Shown one piece after another: positions 24,301 to 34,558 of a DNA stretch of 64,000 nt. The first letter of the stretch is position 1. Each line of letters starts with the position of its first letter. Where the stretch lies: the NCBI RefSeq assembly GCF_023973825.1, contig NC_090124.1, forward strand, positions 2,039,501-2,103,500. Reading direction: 5' to 3'. Origin of the DNA: Plasmodium brasilianum (lineage: Eukaryota; Apicomplexa; Aconoidasida; Haemosporida; Plasmodiidae). The notes beneath the pieces are model-generated. The model had not been told where the DNA came from. It saw nothing but the letters and a program-made list of their open reading frames with translations, and searched no databases. A program made the position numbers and the translations under genes.

Positions 24301-24955
24301 GGTACTACAATTATGTTATCGATTTCATTCAATTCTTTCATTAGATAATTCTCTACCTATAAGTCAACCAGCCTTATTAGGTATAAGTAATATATTATGT
24401 GAATCTTTAATAAAATCTTCGAACTTAAATCTGGACGATGCTGATTTTCGTATTAAATGGGTTATTGAATGTCTTCAACAATTAGATGTGAATCATTCAG
24501 CTTTAATTAAAACTAATGCTTTTATGTTTATTAAAAATATGCTTAACAATATATGTACATTTTCTTATCATATTGAGAGTAATATGTCTAATTTAAATGA
24601 AAATTCTTCAAATTTTTTGAAGAGCCATTTTAACAATAAGCTGCTTTTAAATTGTAATCCCTGCACCAGTGAAGCTAGTAAAATTGGTGATAACAGAAAT
24701 AGAGATAGCAAAAAGAATGATAGCAGTAATAACATGTATAATAAGTATAACAACAATAACAACTATAACAGTAATAATAATATGCGATACATGAACCAAG
24801 TCAGCTCCTCAAATAGTAAAAGTCTGCAGTTGGATTCAAATGAAAATTACTTTATTTACAATAGGCATATGCTCTCCCTTATACAGGACAAGCTACTACA
24901 AGTTAGGAAGCTTCTAAAGAGGTATATTATTATTACACATTTGAAAACTATTTAA
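18311..24955 (+). CDS. EDC4: EDC4/Ge-1-like mRNA decapping scaffold
   Basis: An open frame of 2214 residues from the ATG at 18311 (AAAATGG context); the frame also extends to an ATG at 18218, which looks like leader. Residues about 57-306 and 443-576 form a diverged WD40-like propeller (LFITGHNNCLYIWNV, YSIIWDVER). A very long charged, low-complexity insert follows (about 583-1457, with a KEK-rich tract), then coiled coil (about 1540-1667). Residues about 1704-1840 match the Ge-1 segment that in human EDC4 reads MQAAYREAFQS (here MKEAYNTGFQS), and the C-terminal helical domain (about 1960-2203) has HLLSEHEYNQAFILAL and PISQPALLGISNIL, the Ge-1 signature. EDC4 holds DCP2, DCP1 and XRN1 together in P-bodies. 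An acidic EEADVV repeat (23860-24000) separates the last two parts. The last coding bases may be spliced (see 25313-25355). Confidence 0.85.
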   Translation: MDVQEIDEKIISEGNYVRNALHTNNVKIKTSNIVNNMEAIEGSNKNFLTLNENLISKIRSDGFEIIKKEGEILDVNSRNVCYALKNGKFRLINQNGINTTRIKLLYDNEVLYVCFNKENGNYLLLLDNKGHLYIYKINEYKVDLILCLNFPPYQKKFTMPTSSANSKFSVISSTCTVNAKDIKNVIKSDIPKKASWLPKSDKLFITGHNNCLYIWNVTLLTNAMITNKLKDEIDVNDKLVSMCAISLSFEHVFHKYNYLCKEQNLSTENEDNRYDKIFLNTYCLSLNGKYIFALINNYYSIIWDVERNNQYLKITLVGFSSLKKEIKNVKKQLHIDSASTHRSEQGFLSINKDPQKSDSCSSINGEISSVHMLNTFFHYNRNSTSSGDHDNSNDNNSGSGGCINDGSQSTYYLLVFHSGSCISVFPFKNNIIVDENFSERIDILNESSIQNIYVEKDITNIENIEMFIDPSEFFVFLSLSYTIFNKHKKVDVSRSLLFILEILNKKRLNFKIQPKFVLLPNKTILPLCSIRLIKINDCLKFSKVLNVSVSSTTLNIINLFVFSIIFNSLKKSVSVQSFSAPIPLLMGDVCNTKEGQQPSIACDQSNSLEVDTHVKQGDTHNDLVKSANSNILKGTCEESNNTYASSKAPMGDELYLADNEYDAYNNLDEQKRNIMVHYEDFFRAIKDKGGVVGNRMERHLVGEKTDSVHMRMHNDMAQGRESVIHKNVLHHDAVDGMNMLQKIKNLTKMGDDYLNDHNNSTQHIGNNIEEVKKQEMIEDTANSRRGMSRSSNKNSDEVTTGSASNSNEANIKKTRKLKKELKGGAVGEKEDKQGLRKGSELIGHNEHKDLTAPLNEMGILRRTDKDKMYEKDMNNIDNRTSVKSHVLENSPLLDSSHVLENCLNNLMNESNERSDGQHINKKGSHEDEDLDQFLNYSIKEIKKNKKKSSFDETFTLNDDMGNIKLKEFCAKRKNSSHLESKKMSVSSLCSSSRYKEVNTLGAQKGGKNEEKGEKQGVLQEVGGVPLGKVEGEEAEEAEEHAGNKKNPFNETKQIVDLIFSDHSEMKLGYGNDEKNTLDYNSNIDIIMSTHEDALKRFMECEEEENEEDKRSLHHGSNNNKIVISKGYADGLIEKRGHKESENSEIGKISRNNEINRNSEIRDNVGEGSFLQSQVHEEEEKGAHAKDENEQKQYDDFRGPEKEKEKAKEKVKEKEEKNEKEKEEENEKENEKEKEKEKVKEKEKVKENEGKKNHEIYAKKEKNLNSFLHKLGFFKSSQAASPGPEVHPSEGAVITTSNVAHISSKECNNNRGVRSKSQLGSDNCLVPIQIQMSEEKRDQLGSSNHLCSTNQVSGSNEPSGCTQDHTLSEHFKREECIRKDGKIEETPSVPTKAINIDIVEKSSTKGILTMYDGMTKGKEEIDDRAGGSNAAIHINKGNDNGGERGNHYLTISDDIMKVMCDEVCQRVSSKMAKMIYEELRGKNMVNEGNLSAFNRVGRNPDEESSKLTNNNNNDGSRHNNGASSHDNNKASNSSNTNNNYYKEIGCMLNSCNKKISEMKEEIMNIKNSNKNMNLKVASINNNVCKIYECVIKNNSYQKVQNSSSNGNDIKLEKMMNEINNFKKYINNTINKLSENLGVMSDELKNNFNKTLRGNNENLKKILQDVQHSKKVEPTQVDLKNGKRVGGGGTTANGNSGNSSGSGGGPYSKELTEFFNNAHQNALKKIMPSVISSEIHFQFSKSVIPGMKEAYNTGFQSIKDSFISLLLENKHLLSEEISAIEKNIYDKLERNNEDFVLSVNNKLDQLQKEVKLFTYNINQQIAYLHDDINELSKKPLQLNDQTVENVIVAGEGADEEADAMEEADVVEEADVVEEADVVEEADVVEEADVMEEAVVMDEEEYEEDDKEMLYLSNNKQSDIHHYNNTPNMSNKNNCTKNNSDKSSIVEIKRNYDYSMQQRNDPTDIIIKGRINHLLSEHEYNQAFILALSIDIEKNTNAYWVLQLCYRFHSILSLDNSLPISQPALLGISNILCESLIKSSNLNLDDADFRIKWVIECLQQLDVNHSALIKTNAFMFIKNMLNNICTFSYHIESNMSNLNENSSNFLKSHFNNKLLLNCNPCTSEASKIGDNRNRDSKKNDSSNNMYNKYNNNNNYNSNNNMRYMNQVSSSNSKSLQLDSNENYFIYNRHMLSLIQDKLLQVRKLLKRYIIITHLKTI
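21905..22062 (+). repeat. Lys/Glu-rich coding repeat in EDC4 homologue
   Basis: GAAAAGGAAAAA-type DNA encodes alternating Lys and Glu (KEKEK, KEKVKEKE). It lies within the long insert, which is absent from animal EDC4, and is probably a charged single helix or disordered region. Confidence 0.8.
23862..23996 (+). repeat. 18-bp coding repeat (EEADVV) in EDC4 homologue
   Basis: Seven to eight copies of GAAGAAGCGGATGTAGTG encode EEADVV or EEADVM. It is an in-frame minisatellite forming an acidic linker between the two conserved Ge-1 blocks, and is likely length-polymorphic. Confidence 0.85.
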
Positions 24956-25312
24956 CCATGTGTAACCAAACGAGCTCGTTTGTTACATCGTATGCGTTTC
25001 ATTTCTTTTGTTCTATCCCCCTTACGTATGTATATATATAAATGTATGTATGTATGCATATATATGTATATGTTTGCATTAATGCGGTTTCCTCTGAGCA
25101 TGGGCCTTATAAATACATGTATGTACACGAATATGCTAATGAGCGCGCTGCCATTCTGTACTTACAACTGTGTGTCTATATCCGTTAACACCTTTTTACG
25201 TTTTTGCTTTTTTGTTTTTTAGTATTTTTTGCAGTTTTTGTAATTTTTGCTTTTTTTTTTGTATTTTTTTTATTTTTTTTTTGTATATTTTATATTTTTT
25301 TTTTTTCCGTAG

Positions 25313-25355
25313 TATTATTAACAGCTTTAGCAAGAAAGACAGCACAATGATGTAA
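25313..25355 (+). other. Possible 3' terminal exon of the EDC4 homologue
   Basis: A donor-like AG|GTATAT at 24920-24925 and an acceptor TTTTTTCCGTAG ending at 25312 would join in phase, replacing the read-through end RYIIITHLKTI with SIINSFSKKDSTMM and a stop at 25353-25355. The 391-base interval between them is AT-rich with poly-T, like other introns here. Total length would be 2217 residues. The unspliced reading is also open, so this is undecided. Confidence 0.45.
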
Positions 25356-25726
25356 GGGCACAACATGGTATTCTTGTTTAACAATAAAAATTGAAAAAGG
25401 TAAAGGCGGGAAAAAATAAAGAATTGAAAGGAGTTAAGGTTGTCATATGTTATTAACAATTTGAGCTTTTTTACCCATATTATAATTATTTTCAAATGTT
25501 TTGTAGTATTGGATGGAGAAAATAATTTTTTTGAGTATTTGTACCAATGCGTATATGTGTGTGCATATTTACGTGTACCCGTGCGCATTTTAATTAAGTC
25601 TCTATTTATTTTATGTTGCTTATAATTAAATATTTTTTAGTTTTTTAACAGTTCATTATTTTTTCGCCTTACATATACAGAAGTGTGCACATATATATAT
25701 GTGCTTATGGCACGTATTGGTAGGTA

Positions 25727-26003
25727 GTTTATTTTTTATTCATTTGTTATTTATTCATTTGTTATTTATTTATTTGTTATTTATTCATTTGTTATTTATT
25801 TATTTGTTATTTATTCATTTGTTATTTATTTATTTGTTTTTTATTTATATATTTTTTATTTATTTGTTATTTATTCATTTGTTATTTATTTATTTGTTTT
25901 TTATTTATATATTTTTTATTTATTTGTTTTTTATTTATTTGTTTTTTATTTATATATTTTTTATTTATTTTTTTTTATTTATATATTTTTTATTTATTAT
26001 TAT

Positions 26004-26062
<59 letters not shown>
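25727..26062. repeat. TTTATTTATTTGTTA repeat plus 57-base poly-T
   Basis: Imperfect copies of TTATTTATTCATTTGTTATT give way to TTTTTTATTTATATA units and then to 57 consecutive T at 26006-26062. It is the longest homopolymer in the window and its exact length may not be reliable in the assembly. Confidence 0.85.
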
Positions 26063-26063
<1 letters not shown>

Positions 26064-26279
26064 TTTATTTTTTTATTAATTTATTTATTTTTTTCTCTTT
26101 TTAATTCACACCCCTTCACACTTTAAGAAGTTAATGTACATAATTAACACGGTCAGGTAAATAATAATATGAGTATTTTACTTTAGTGTTATATATGAAC
26201 TGTTTTTAGCTGTGCCCCCTTTTTTGCAAAGTTGCATTCATTTTTGAAAGTAATATTTGGCGGCATTGCTGTATATATG

Positions 26280-26319
<40 letters not shown>

Positions 26320-28082
26320 CTTAAGTACGTACGCACACATAAGCATATGATTAAGCACGTATATATAGAAATGCGCACCTAATGAAAGGGAACAAAATTA
26401 AAATAAAAAGCACCACCTATATGGAGGAGTAACAACATAGAATAGTCAAGTAAAATGTTTCACAGAATGCGTAAGTGCCATCAGTGCTTCAAGCGTACAG
26501 GGCACAGGCATTCAAATTATTTGGATATAATAAATGGTGCAAAACAGCCCTAATATTAAGCTGTACTATAATATATATATATGTATGTATTAATACAATA
26601 CCATTTCTACACATAAAATTTTGTTATTTTACCTTTTGGACCTTTTTAAAAATATTTGTTAGCGCATCTTTTTTAATGTTTATATATTCATACATACGTG
26701 CGCATTTTTTAATTTTGTAAATTGATTTTATTTTTTTCCTCGCCAAAGGGCAATATTTAACAGTAATGCGTAGACGTGATATATATGTATATATATATAC
26801 ACACATACATACATACATTCATACGTACGTACAGACGTGCACCGTATCCTTGTTAGGCTCATAATACCTAATTATTATTATTTTTTTTTCAAATTAATGC
26901 ATTATGACTAAACCTTTTTGCTAATCGTTTGTGTTTGTGAAAGACTAAAAAATGATAGGTCTCTTCTCATAATCATAACGTAAGTTAATAATTTAATGCA
27001 ATTCAATGATGAAATAGTGAAAAAATGGTATATAATGTACTTTTACTAAAGTAATGCTATAATAACATTCATGCATAAGGGAAGAGAGTCTTTTCCAATC
27101 GTCGCGTATATATATATAATATATATATATATATGTATATAATACAAATCTATGTAAGGTGGTATTATGCTTTTCTTAATCAAATGGATTCACATATATA
27201 ACGTGAATAGGTTAAGGGCGAACATATATACGTACATGTACTGGGTGTATGTATATGTATGTCTAAATATGTGCTTAAGTATGTATATGAAGGTATGTAT
27301 ATATATAATTCTATAACTGTGAGCTCCACATGTCTTTGCTTATTCGATATGGAAATAATATGGGTAGGATAATTCGTCAAATATGTTTTGCCAACATACT
27401 GTGAGCTTAAAAACTTGTTGGTACGTTAATGTTAACAGCATGAATAATTGCAATGTTTACGTATTTTCCTCCATGCATTTATTATATTTTAAAATGAAAA
27501 CATAATTTTTATTAGCCCTAAAATGGAAAAAGAAGGGGAAAAAGAAAGAGAAAGAGAAAAACAAATATTGTGATAAAGTGTCAAAGTAATAGGAAACAAA
27601 AAGAACAGAATGGAAGTAAAGGTACAACAAGAAACAGTGCGAATAGAAGATTGAAAGATAATGTAATAGTAATATAAATATATGTACATATGCATGTATT
27701 ATATGTGTATTATTATTCTATAAATAATGTACTTGCTTGTACATTTGTCCTTTTTTTTTTTTTCCCCTTAATACCATTTTTACGAGCATTAAAAAAAAAA
27801 AAAAAAAGAAAAAGGAAAGAAAAAATTATCCTTTCCTCGTACAGCAATATAGCAGTTCATTTTTCTTCTTTTTTGATTTATGACAAAAGGTGCATTTTTC
27901 TTTTTTTTTTTTTTTTTTTATAATAATATCTTCTTCATTCAATTTATTTTTATGTTTATAATGCTTACATTAATGTAGCAGCAGGCATATTTTAGTATAT
28001 TGTTATATGTGCTTTTTTATTTTAACTTTTTTCTAAATTCTTTTGTTCTTCTGTTCCTTTGTTCCATTGCTACTTCGTTATT

Positions 28083-28247
28083 AGTTAATTTGGTAATTCG
28101 TTAATTTGGTAATTCGTTAATTTGGTAATTCGTTAGTTCGTTAATTTGGTAATTCGTTAGTTCGTTAATTTGGTAATTCGTTAGTTCGTTAATTCGATAC
28201 TTCGTTAATTCGTTAGTTCGTTAATTTGTTATTCGTTAATTCGTTGC
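28083..28247. repeat. 16-bp GTTAATTTGGTAATTC array with 8-bp half units
   Basis: Head-to-tail GTTAATTTGGTAATTC units are interspersed with the 8-base derivative GTTAGTTC. Neither length is a multiple of three, and no long ORF results. Confidence 0.8.
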
Positions 28248-28967
28248 TTTGTTATCTTATTCCCTTCTTTTTTTGAGCCTTTGTTAAGTCCTTTCTTGCT
28301 TAAATTCCTACGTTCTTCATTGCCTTTCTTCTTGGCGTCCTTATTTACCTCCATTCGTCATCATTAGTTTTCCCTCTTGAACTAGCAGTTTATTTTGTGT
28401 TGGATTAAATCATATTTATAAATGCCCTTGTACACATAAACATGTACGAACGAGTACGAGCGAACATTATATATACACTAACTTGTTTGTATTAATATGT
28501 GCTTATGAACCGTACGTACGTAATAAGTTTGTATTATGTATATATGAAAATGTATTAATGTATGAATGTATAAATATACATATATGTATATTTTTTTATG
28601 TATGTATATTACATTCCCTCTGAGCTCAGTAAAATTCAAAATCTTTTTGCTTATTCATTTTTAAGTATTTTTCAAGTACTTGATGTATTGCTGGAATTGT
28701 AAAAATAAGCAAAAAAAAAAAAAAAAATAAAAAAAAATTAGAAAAAAAATAGGAAAAAATAAGAAAAAAAATAGGAAAAAACAAAAAAAAAAAAAATAAA
28801 TAAAATATAATAAGAAAAAAATAAAACAACAAAGTAAAGCTACAAAATAAAACAACAAAACAAAGAAACAAAGAAACAAAGAAACAAAGAAACAAAGAAA
28901 TAAAGAAATAAATAAAATAAAGAAGCAAAACAACAAATCGGAAAAAAGAGAAGAGCAAGATAAGAAA

Positions 28968-30000
28968 ATGAATAAGAGAACATTATGCAATGATGAAAAT
29001 GATGATGAAAAAAATAAAACTGGAGTAAAAAGATACTTGATGAGTAATGACGATCCTTTTGAAAATCAAAAATTATACCATGAAAAAAATTGTACTCCAA
29101 AATTAAACTCAAATAATCCATTACTTGAAATGAAGGAAGAGGAGTATATGATAAGTAACATAAATAGCAGCATAAACGTAGGAAGTAGCAACAACATAAA
29201 CTGTAACAGTGGGAAAATTGAAAACGATGAAAATGATGAAATTAAGGAAAATGATGAAATTAAGGAAAATGATGAAATTAACGAAAATGATGGTGACAAT
29301 GGTAATAGTATAAGTAACGACAACAATGACGAACTTAACAGGAATTCTAATTCTGACTACAACAATATGATTAGCAGCAATGCCAACAGCAGTGCCAACT
29401 ATAATGTTAACAATAATGTGGACGAGTTCATGTATAATACTAGCGGCATTATCACAAACAATTTTGGAGGATGTAACAATTTTAACAAGAATAACGAAAA
29501 TGATTGTAATAATCCCTGCTCTAATATATACTACTCTGGGGATTGCAAAAAAAGGAAGGGTAGTAGATATGTTATGCCATTTTTAAAAAAAGAAAAAAAT
29601 AGTGTAAATACAGAATTACTTTTAAAAAATGTACCAACGGATGCAGATGAAGAAGATATAAAATCATTTATGCGTCCATTTGTAAATAATAAAATACCTG
29701 AAATACTTTTTGATGAAGATGGAATAGTCGTTAAGTTACATGACGATGAACTTAATGAAGCAATTTTTAATTACTTCAATGAACATCCTACCCAAATAAA
29801 AGGTTCTTTTGTAAAAGTGAAGCTAGCAAGAACCACTGATGATAGTAGTAATAATAACACAAACGGAAATGCAAATAGCAGCGCGAATAATAGTACTACT
29901 AACATTGCGAATGACTGTGCTGCGAACCTTATAAATCAGGAAAATTTGGAGCATGATATTAATAGTAATACTATTAACAAATATAACAATAGTAGTAGTA

Positions 30001-30060
<60 letters not shown>

Positions 30061-30799
30061 GTGGAAACCAGAAGGATGTGATAGACGCGGTGGACAAAAA
30101 AAATATAAAATATAATAAAAATGAATGCTCAAAAGTTATCCTAGTATCAGTTGTGAATATACATTACCCCGTTGATATAGAATTAATTTATTATTTATTT
30201 AGTAAATGCGGAGTAGTAGAAAAAATTATCACCTTCTCAAGAAACCCAGTTGTATACCAAGCATTAGTACAATTTAAAAATATTGAAACAGCAAAAGAAG
30301 CTATTAAAAGTTTGCATAACAGAAATATATATGATGGTTGTAATACTATTCAAATACAATACTCTTTTTTAAAAGAATTAGTAGTGAAGGCAAATAATTC
30401 AAGCTCATGGGATTATACTATTTCCAGTGTACAAAAAAATAAATATATACCCAATTTTCAAAATTTGCACGGTGTCTTACCTACACCAACAAGTAAGAAA
30501 AAACGACAAGGAGCGCTGTACAGCTTATGTACGACTCATACTGTGCGCAATGTAAAAAATGCACATCGAGTGGAGTGGCACACGTATGGGAAAATTAATG
30601 AAAAGGGGGAAATAATAAATGAAAATGAGAAAAAAAGGGGAAAAAATAGGAAAAAAAAGGGGCAAAAATAGGAAAAAAAAGGGCAAAAATAGGAAAAAAA
30701 AGGGCAAAAATAGGAAAAAAAAGGGCAAAAAATAAGAAAAATGGATGATATTTTTCCATATATTTCTTGATTGTTTATTACACCCCTTTTATGCCTTTT

Positions 30800-30830
<31 letters not shown>

Positions 30831-32047
30831 GACAAAGGAAAAAGTAAAGACTCCGAGTTGTACCAATTAATAGAAAGAAAGTTCAAATTGGGAGATTTTG
30901 AAATGAAAAATGCATCGAAAACGCCTGTACTAATTTGCTACAATATACCAAAGGATTATACCGACGTGAATAAGGTGCATAGAAATATGTATATATATGT
31001 GGATATATTTTTATATGTTCGTACATTTACGCGCATATATATATTTAAATACGTATGAACGTGTGAATGGATTTGTAATTCTCTTTAATGATGTTTAAGT
31101 CTATAATATAACGGCATATCCATTTTATTCTCCTTTTTTTTTTTTTTTTATAGCTCTTTAACCTATTTAGCGTATATGGCTTTGTGTCAAGAATTAAAAT
31201 ATTAAGAGAAAAACCCGACTCGGCCCTTATCCAGTATTCAAGTCATTTGTTTTCTTCATTAGCCCAGGAATACTTACAGCACGCAAAAATTGGAAATGAA
31301 ATTATCGAACTGCATTTTTCGAAAATACATGATATAAGAATTTCACCACAGCAAAAAAGGAGTGATATGTACAAGGCCAAACTGTTCAGCAATTATGATC
31401 AGAGATATTTGGTTTGAACGAAAGAAAATACATATATAGTTGATGGGTGTATAACGTGTGCACGTGCGTGTATATATGTTTGTTCTTGTGTATGTGTATG
31501 TGTATGTGCATGTGTGTGTATAAATGTGTATACATATATGCATTTATTTATGCATTTTTTTATGCATTTATTTATGCATTTTTTTATGCATTTATTTATG
31601 CATTTATTTATGCATTTATTTATGCATTTTTTTTTGTTACAAGTAGATGGCCGATCAAGTGAAATACATAAAAGGAGCGTGCAAACCGACTAAGACTTTA
31701 TTTATATCGAATGTGAGCGAGGATGTGAATGAAGAATGCATAGTAAACCTACTTAACAAATACGGAGAAATTAATAAGTTAAAATTTCAACCAATAAAAG
31801 AAGGAAAAAAACATCTAACCATAACTGTTGAGTTGAATTCTGAAGATTCGGTAAACAAATTGGGAAAATAAAAAGAACACACAAATGACTATAAAAAAAA
31901 TATAAAAAAATATATATTTATAAAAACGTGTGCTTATTATGTGACCTGCTTTTTTTATAGGCAACGAGAGCATTAATGGACCTGCATAATTTTCATTTAA
32001 AAGATCGTTCTATAAAGGTATCGTACACAAAAACTAGATTAGTTTAA
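28968..32047 (+). CDS. PTB: Polypyrimidine tract-binding protein (PTB/hnRNP I family)
   Basis: Exons 28968-30492, 30838-30974, 31154-31411, 31647-31850 and 31961-32047 give 736 residues. The first donor (A|GTAAGA) is the best consensus site and closes in phase. Residues 1-210 are an Asn-rich tail. A diverged RRM1 follows (about 214-290), then an Asn/Ser linker with poly-Asn, RRM2 (about 388-478; YYLFSKCGVVEKIITFSRNP, cf. PTB KIITFTKNN), RRM3 over exons 2-3 (about 536-625; LFNLFSVYGFVSRIKIL) and RRM4 over exons 4-5 (about 650-732; KTLFISNVSEDV, ALMDLHNFHL, IKVSYTKTRLV). The ending mirrors the PTB C-terminus (ALIDLHN...RVSFSKSTI). PTB binds CU-rich RNA and controls splicing, stability and translation, in nucleus and cytoplasm. 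It is followed by the five-exon coiled-coil gene on the same strand. Confidence 0.92.
29996..30061 (+). repeat. Poly-Asn (AAT)n microsatellite in PTB
   Basis: About 20 AAT codons in a row after an AGT run encode poly-Ser then poly-Asn between RRM1 and RRM2. It is typical of malaria parasite proteins and probably length-polymorphic. Confidence 0.9.
30600..30737. repeat. A/G repeat in PTB intron 1
   Basis: Five or so copies of an AAAAAAGGGCAAAAATAGG unit lie in the first PTB intron (30493-30837), ahead of a poly-T acceptor tract at 30801-30830. Its pyrimidine-rich complement explains the minus-strand Phe-rich frames. Confidence 0.75.
31541..31632. repeat. ATGCATTTATTT repeat in PTB intron 3
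   Basis: About seven copies of a 12-base ATGCATTTATTT unit run into the pyrimidine tract and acceptor of exon 4 (AAGTAG at 31641-31646). Copies containing TTTTTT may serve as the polypyrimidine tract. Confidence 0.8.
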
Positions 32048-33143
32048 TTAAAAATGATAAAATAAAAAAAAGATATGAATTGAAATGAATTGAAATGAAT
32101 TGAAACGAAATGAAATGGATCTAAGAGATTATTAGCTGTAAACTTATCAGCATCAAAACGGATACGCTGCAGAAGTATCTGTTACGCTTTTTAATGAGTT
32201 TACTACTTATATAATCTTATTATAGATATGTAGTTGATAATTTTAAGTGTAAATATTATGCACTTTCTAATCTTCTTTTTAATTTTCAATCAACATGTGT
32301 GTGCACAGATGACGAATTCCTCATTTTCGATATATTGTTAGAATGAACGTTTTTTACCTTATTCCTCCTACCTTTCGCATCATGTTTTTCGTTTCATTTA
32401 TTATCCTTCTTTTGTTTTGCTTACTTTTCTTATCTTTTCTTTGCTATTTTTCCTTTTATTTTTTATCATTTCCGCCGTCATTTAACTTATGCTGAAATTA
32501 TCCCTTTTCTATTAAACCCATCTCCCCTTTTAAATCCGTTAATTTATATTATTTTATTTTTAATTTTTAAATTAAAGAAGGAAAAAATAAATAATTTCTG
32601 ATAAGATTATAACCTTGCAATTTGAAGAACAATTAACTTTTCTGTTCTTACCTATGTGATACTGATTTTCCTGTTCTTATCTGTGTGTTACTGATTTTTC
32701 TGTTCTTACATTTTCTTATTTTTTCTTTTCTTTTTCTTTTCTTTTCTTTTTCTTTTTCTTTTTCTTTTTTTTTTTTTTTTTTTTGAGCATCTTTTTGCAA
32801 CGTGCGAAAATAGCACGGAATTTTTTAGTTTCATTAATAATAGTTGATGTCGTTTTGGCTGATAAAATTTGTTTATCGTTATGTGTATGATTGTATATAC
32901 ATATATATATATACATATATATATATACATATATATATATGTATATAAATAGAGAGAGATATAAGAGCGTAGATACATTTTTTAAGTGGTTATTACTTTG
33001 TTTGTCCTACATACTAACATTGTATTTTTATGTAACAATAAACATTCTGTTGTGATATTTTTGTTTTTATTAGTCCACAGCTGGATTAGTAGTATACACG
33101 CCATCCTTTTTAATTTAATTTGATATTTTTGTTTTTCTGCATA
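32048..33143. other. Intergenic region, PTB to small coiled-coil gene
   Basis: 1.1 kb of AT-rich DNA with a GAATTGAAAT repeat at about 32078-32110, a TTTTCTTTTTCTTTT pyrimidine tract ending in poly-T (32705-32784) and (TA)n at 32891-32945. It should contain the PTB 3' UTR and the next promoter. No gene seen. Confidence 0.6.
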
Positions 33144-33984
33144 ATGGATTTAGCTGTTCTTAAGAATGATAAAAATTTATCATTCAGTAGCATTAAGTAA
33201 ACGAAAAAAGACGAAAAAGTAAAACAGGAAAAAAATTTTATGTCTAAATCTTAAATAACTGACTATTACGAAAACGTTCTTTTTAGTAAAATAGTGGATG
33301 ACATTTATAATGATAATCTAAATTTTCTTCTAAAGGTATATATGAGTGTGTTTTAGTGATAGTGTTAATGTGTGAGGAATTAATATACACAATAATTATG
33401 AGCAGTTCAGGTGATTATTTAAAACTTATGATCTTTTTTTTTTTTTTTTTTTTTTTTACAAATTCTAACCAATCTGAAGAAAAATAAAAATGAATTGGAA
33501 AGAAAGGAAATCGATCAGTTCAGCTATAATATTGAAGCCCTGTTAAACTCGTTAGATGAGGAAGGATTAAGATTACATGAAGAAAGGAACAAAATGAAGG
33601 AAACATTCCAAACTATAGGTTTTACAAATGTCATTTGGGGTTTAATATTACACTGCCATACGTATATACACACATATGTACACATATAAATGTTTAAATG
33701 TTCATAGTGTCCATAAGGGGATTATCTTTTCTTTTTTTTTTTTAAACAGCTCAGCAATTAAAAAACGTGAAGAAATCAATCAAAAAGACGGAACAATATA
33801 TTGAGAAAAAGGTTCATCTTAATAAGTGTGTAGCCTTATTTACCATACTATATATATATATATATATTTAACGAATAAAAATGTGTACTCTTTTGTTCCT
33901 TTGTAATTTTAGGTAAGTGGAGAACTTTTCGAGGACTCACATAAAACATTTGAGGCTATTAAAAAGGACATTGACAATTTATAA
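33144..33984 (+). CDS. Small coiled-coil protein, function unknown
   Basis: Five small exons, 33144-33196, 33287-33335, 33480-33618, 33750-33811 and 33913-33984, join in phase to 124 residues beginning MDLAVLKNDKNLSFSS and ending FEAIKKDIDNL with TAA at 33982-33984. Donors are GTAAAC, GTATAT, GTTTTA and GTTCAT; acceptors follow poly-T or TTTTAG. The two GTT donors are weaker, so exons 3-5 could differ slightly. The product is charged and almost wholly helical, with heptad-like spacing across about residues 35-105 (LLNSLDEEGLRLHEERNKMK, QQLKNVKKSIKKTEQYI). There is no signal peptide, membrane segment or catalytic motif. Size and character fit a subunit of a helical bundle complex (tether, BLOC-like, kinetochore), but no family is recognisable. 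Convergent with the 34914-35282 gene. Confidence 0.65.
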
Positions 33985-34520
33985 AACCTTGTTTTATTTG
34001 GATAAAAATTTCTTTTTTTTTTTTTTACTAATTGATTAATTTATTAGTTTATTAATTGATTAATTGATTAATTTATTAGTTTATTAATTGATTAATTGAT
34101 TAATTGATTAATTTATTAGTTTATTAATTGATTAATTGATTAATTTATTAAATGATTAATTTATTAATTTATTAAATGATTAATTTTTTTTTTTTTTTGT
34201 CTGGTTGTTTTATACTATTTAAATATTTGCATAAACTTGAAGTGAATATTAATTATTATACTGTGTATGTACATATACAAATATACATCGAATTAGCTGA
34301 ACGCCCACGCGGGTACAAAAAAAGGTAAATATGTTTACAAGCTATAAAGGGGTATTACTATATATACATGCACTTATGTGTACATACGTAGGTACGTACA
34401 CACACATAAATAAATAAATAATATTAACGTTACAGTAACATTTTAAAACTTTGCAAATAAAACGAAAAATATGATATATCCTTTTAGTAGTTACCTGAAC
34501 ATAAAAAAAAATGGACAAAA

Positions 34521-34558
<38 letters not shown>

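Larger units (their letters stand above)
25356..28967. other. Intergenic region, EDC4 homologue to PTB
   Basis: A 3.6 kb gap between two plus-strand genes. It contains a T-rich ATTTATT repeat (25727-25998) followed by an uninterrupted run of 57 T (26006-26062), (TA)n at 26274-26318 and 27104-27137, a GTTAATTTGGTAATTC repeat (28083-28247) and an A-rich AAACAAAGAAAC tract just before the PTB start (28850-28920). A short ORF of hydrophobic residues at 26475-26720 is not convincing. No gene recognised. Confidence 0.6.

Noticed and set aside
26475..26720. 81-codon hydrophobic ORF that could be a membrane protein
   Set aside because: Rich in Ile/Phe/Tyr as any AT-rich frame would be, with (TA)n inside and no conserved motif.
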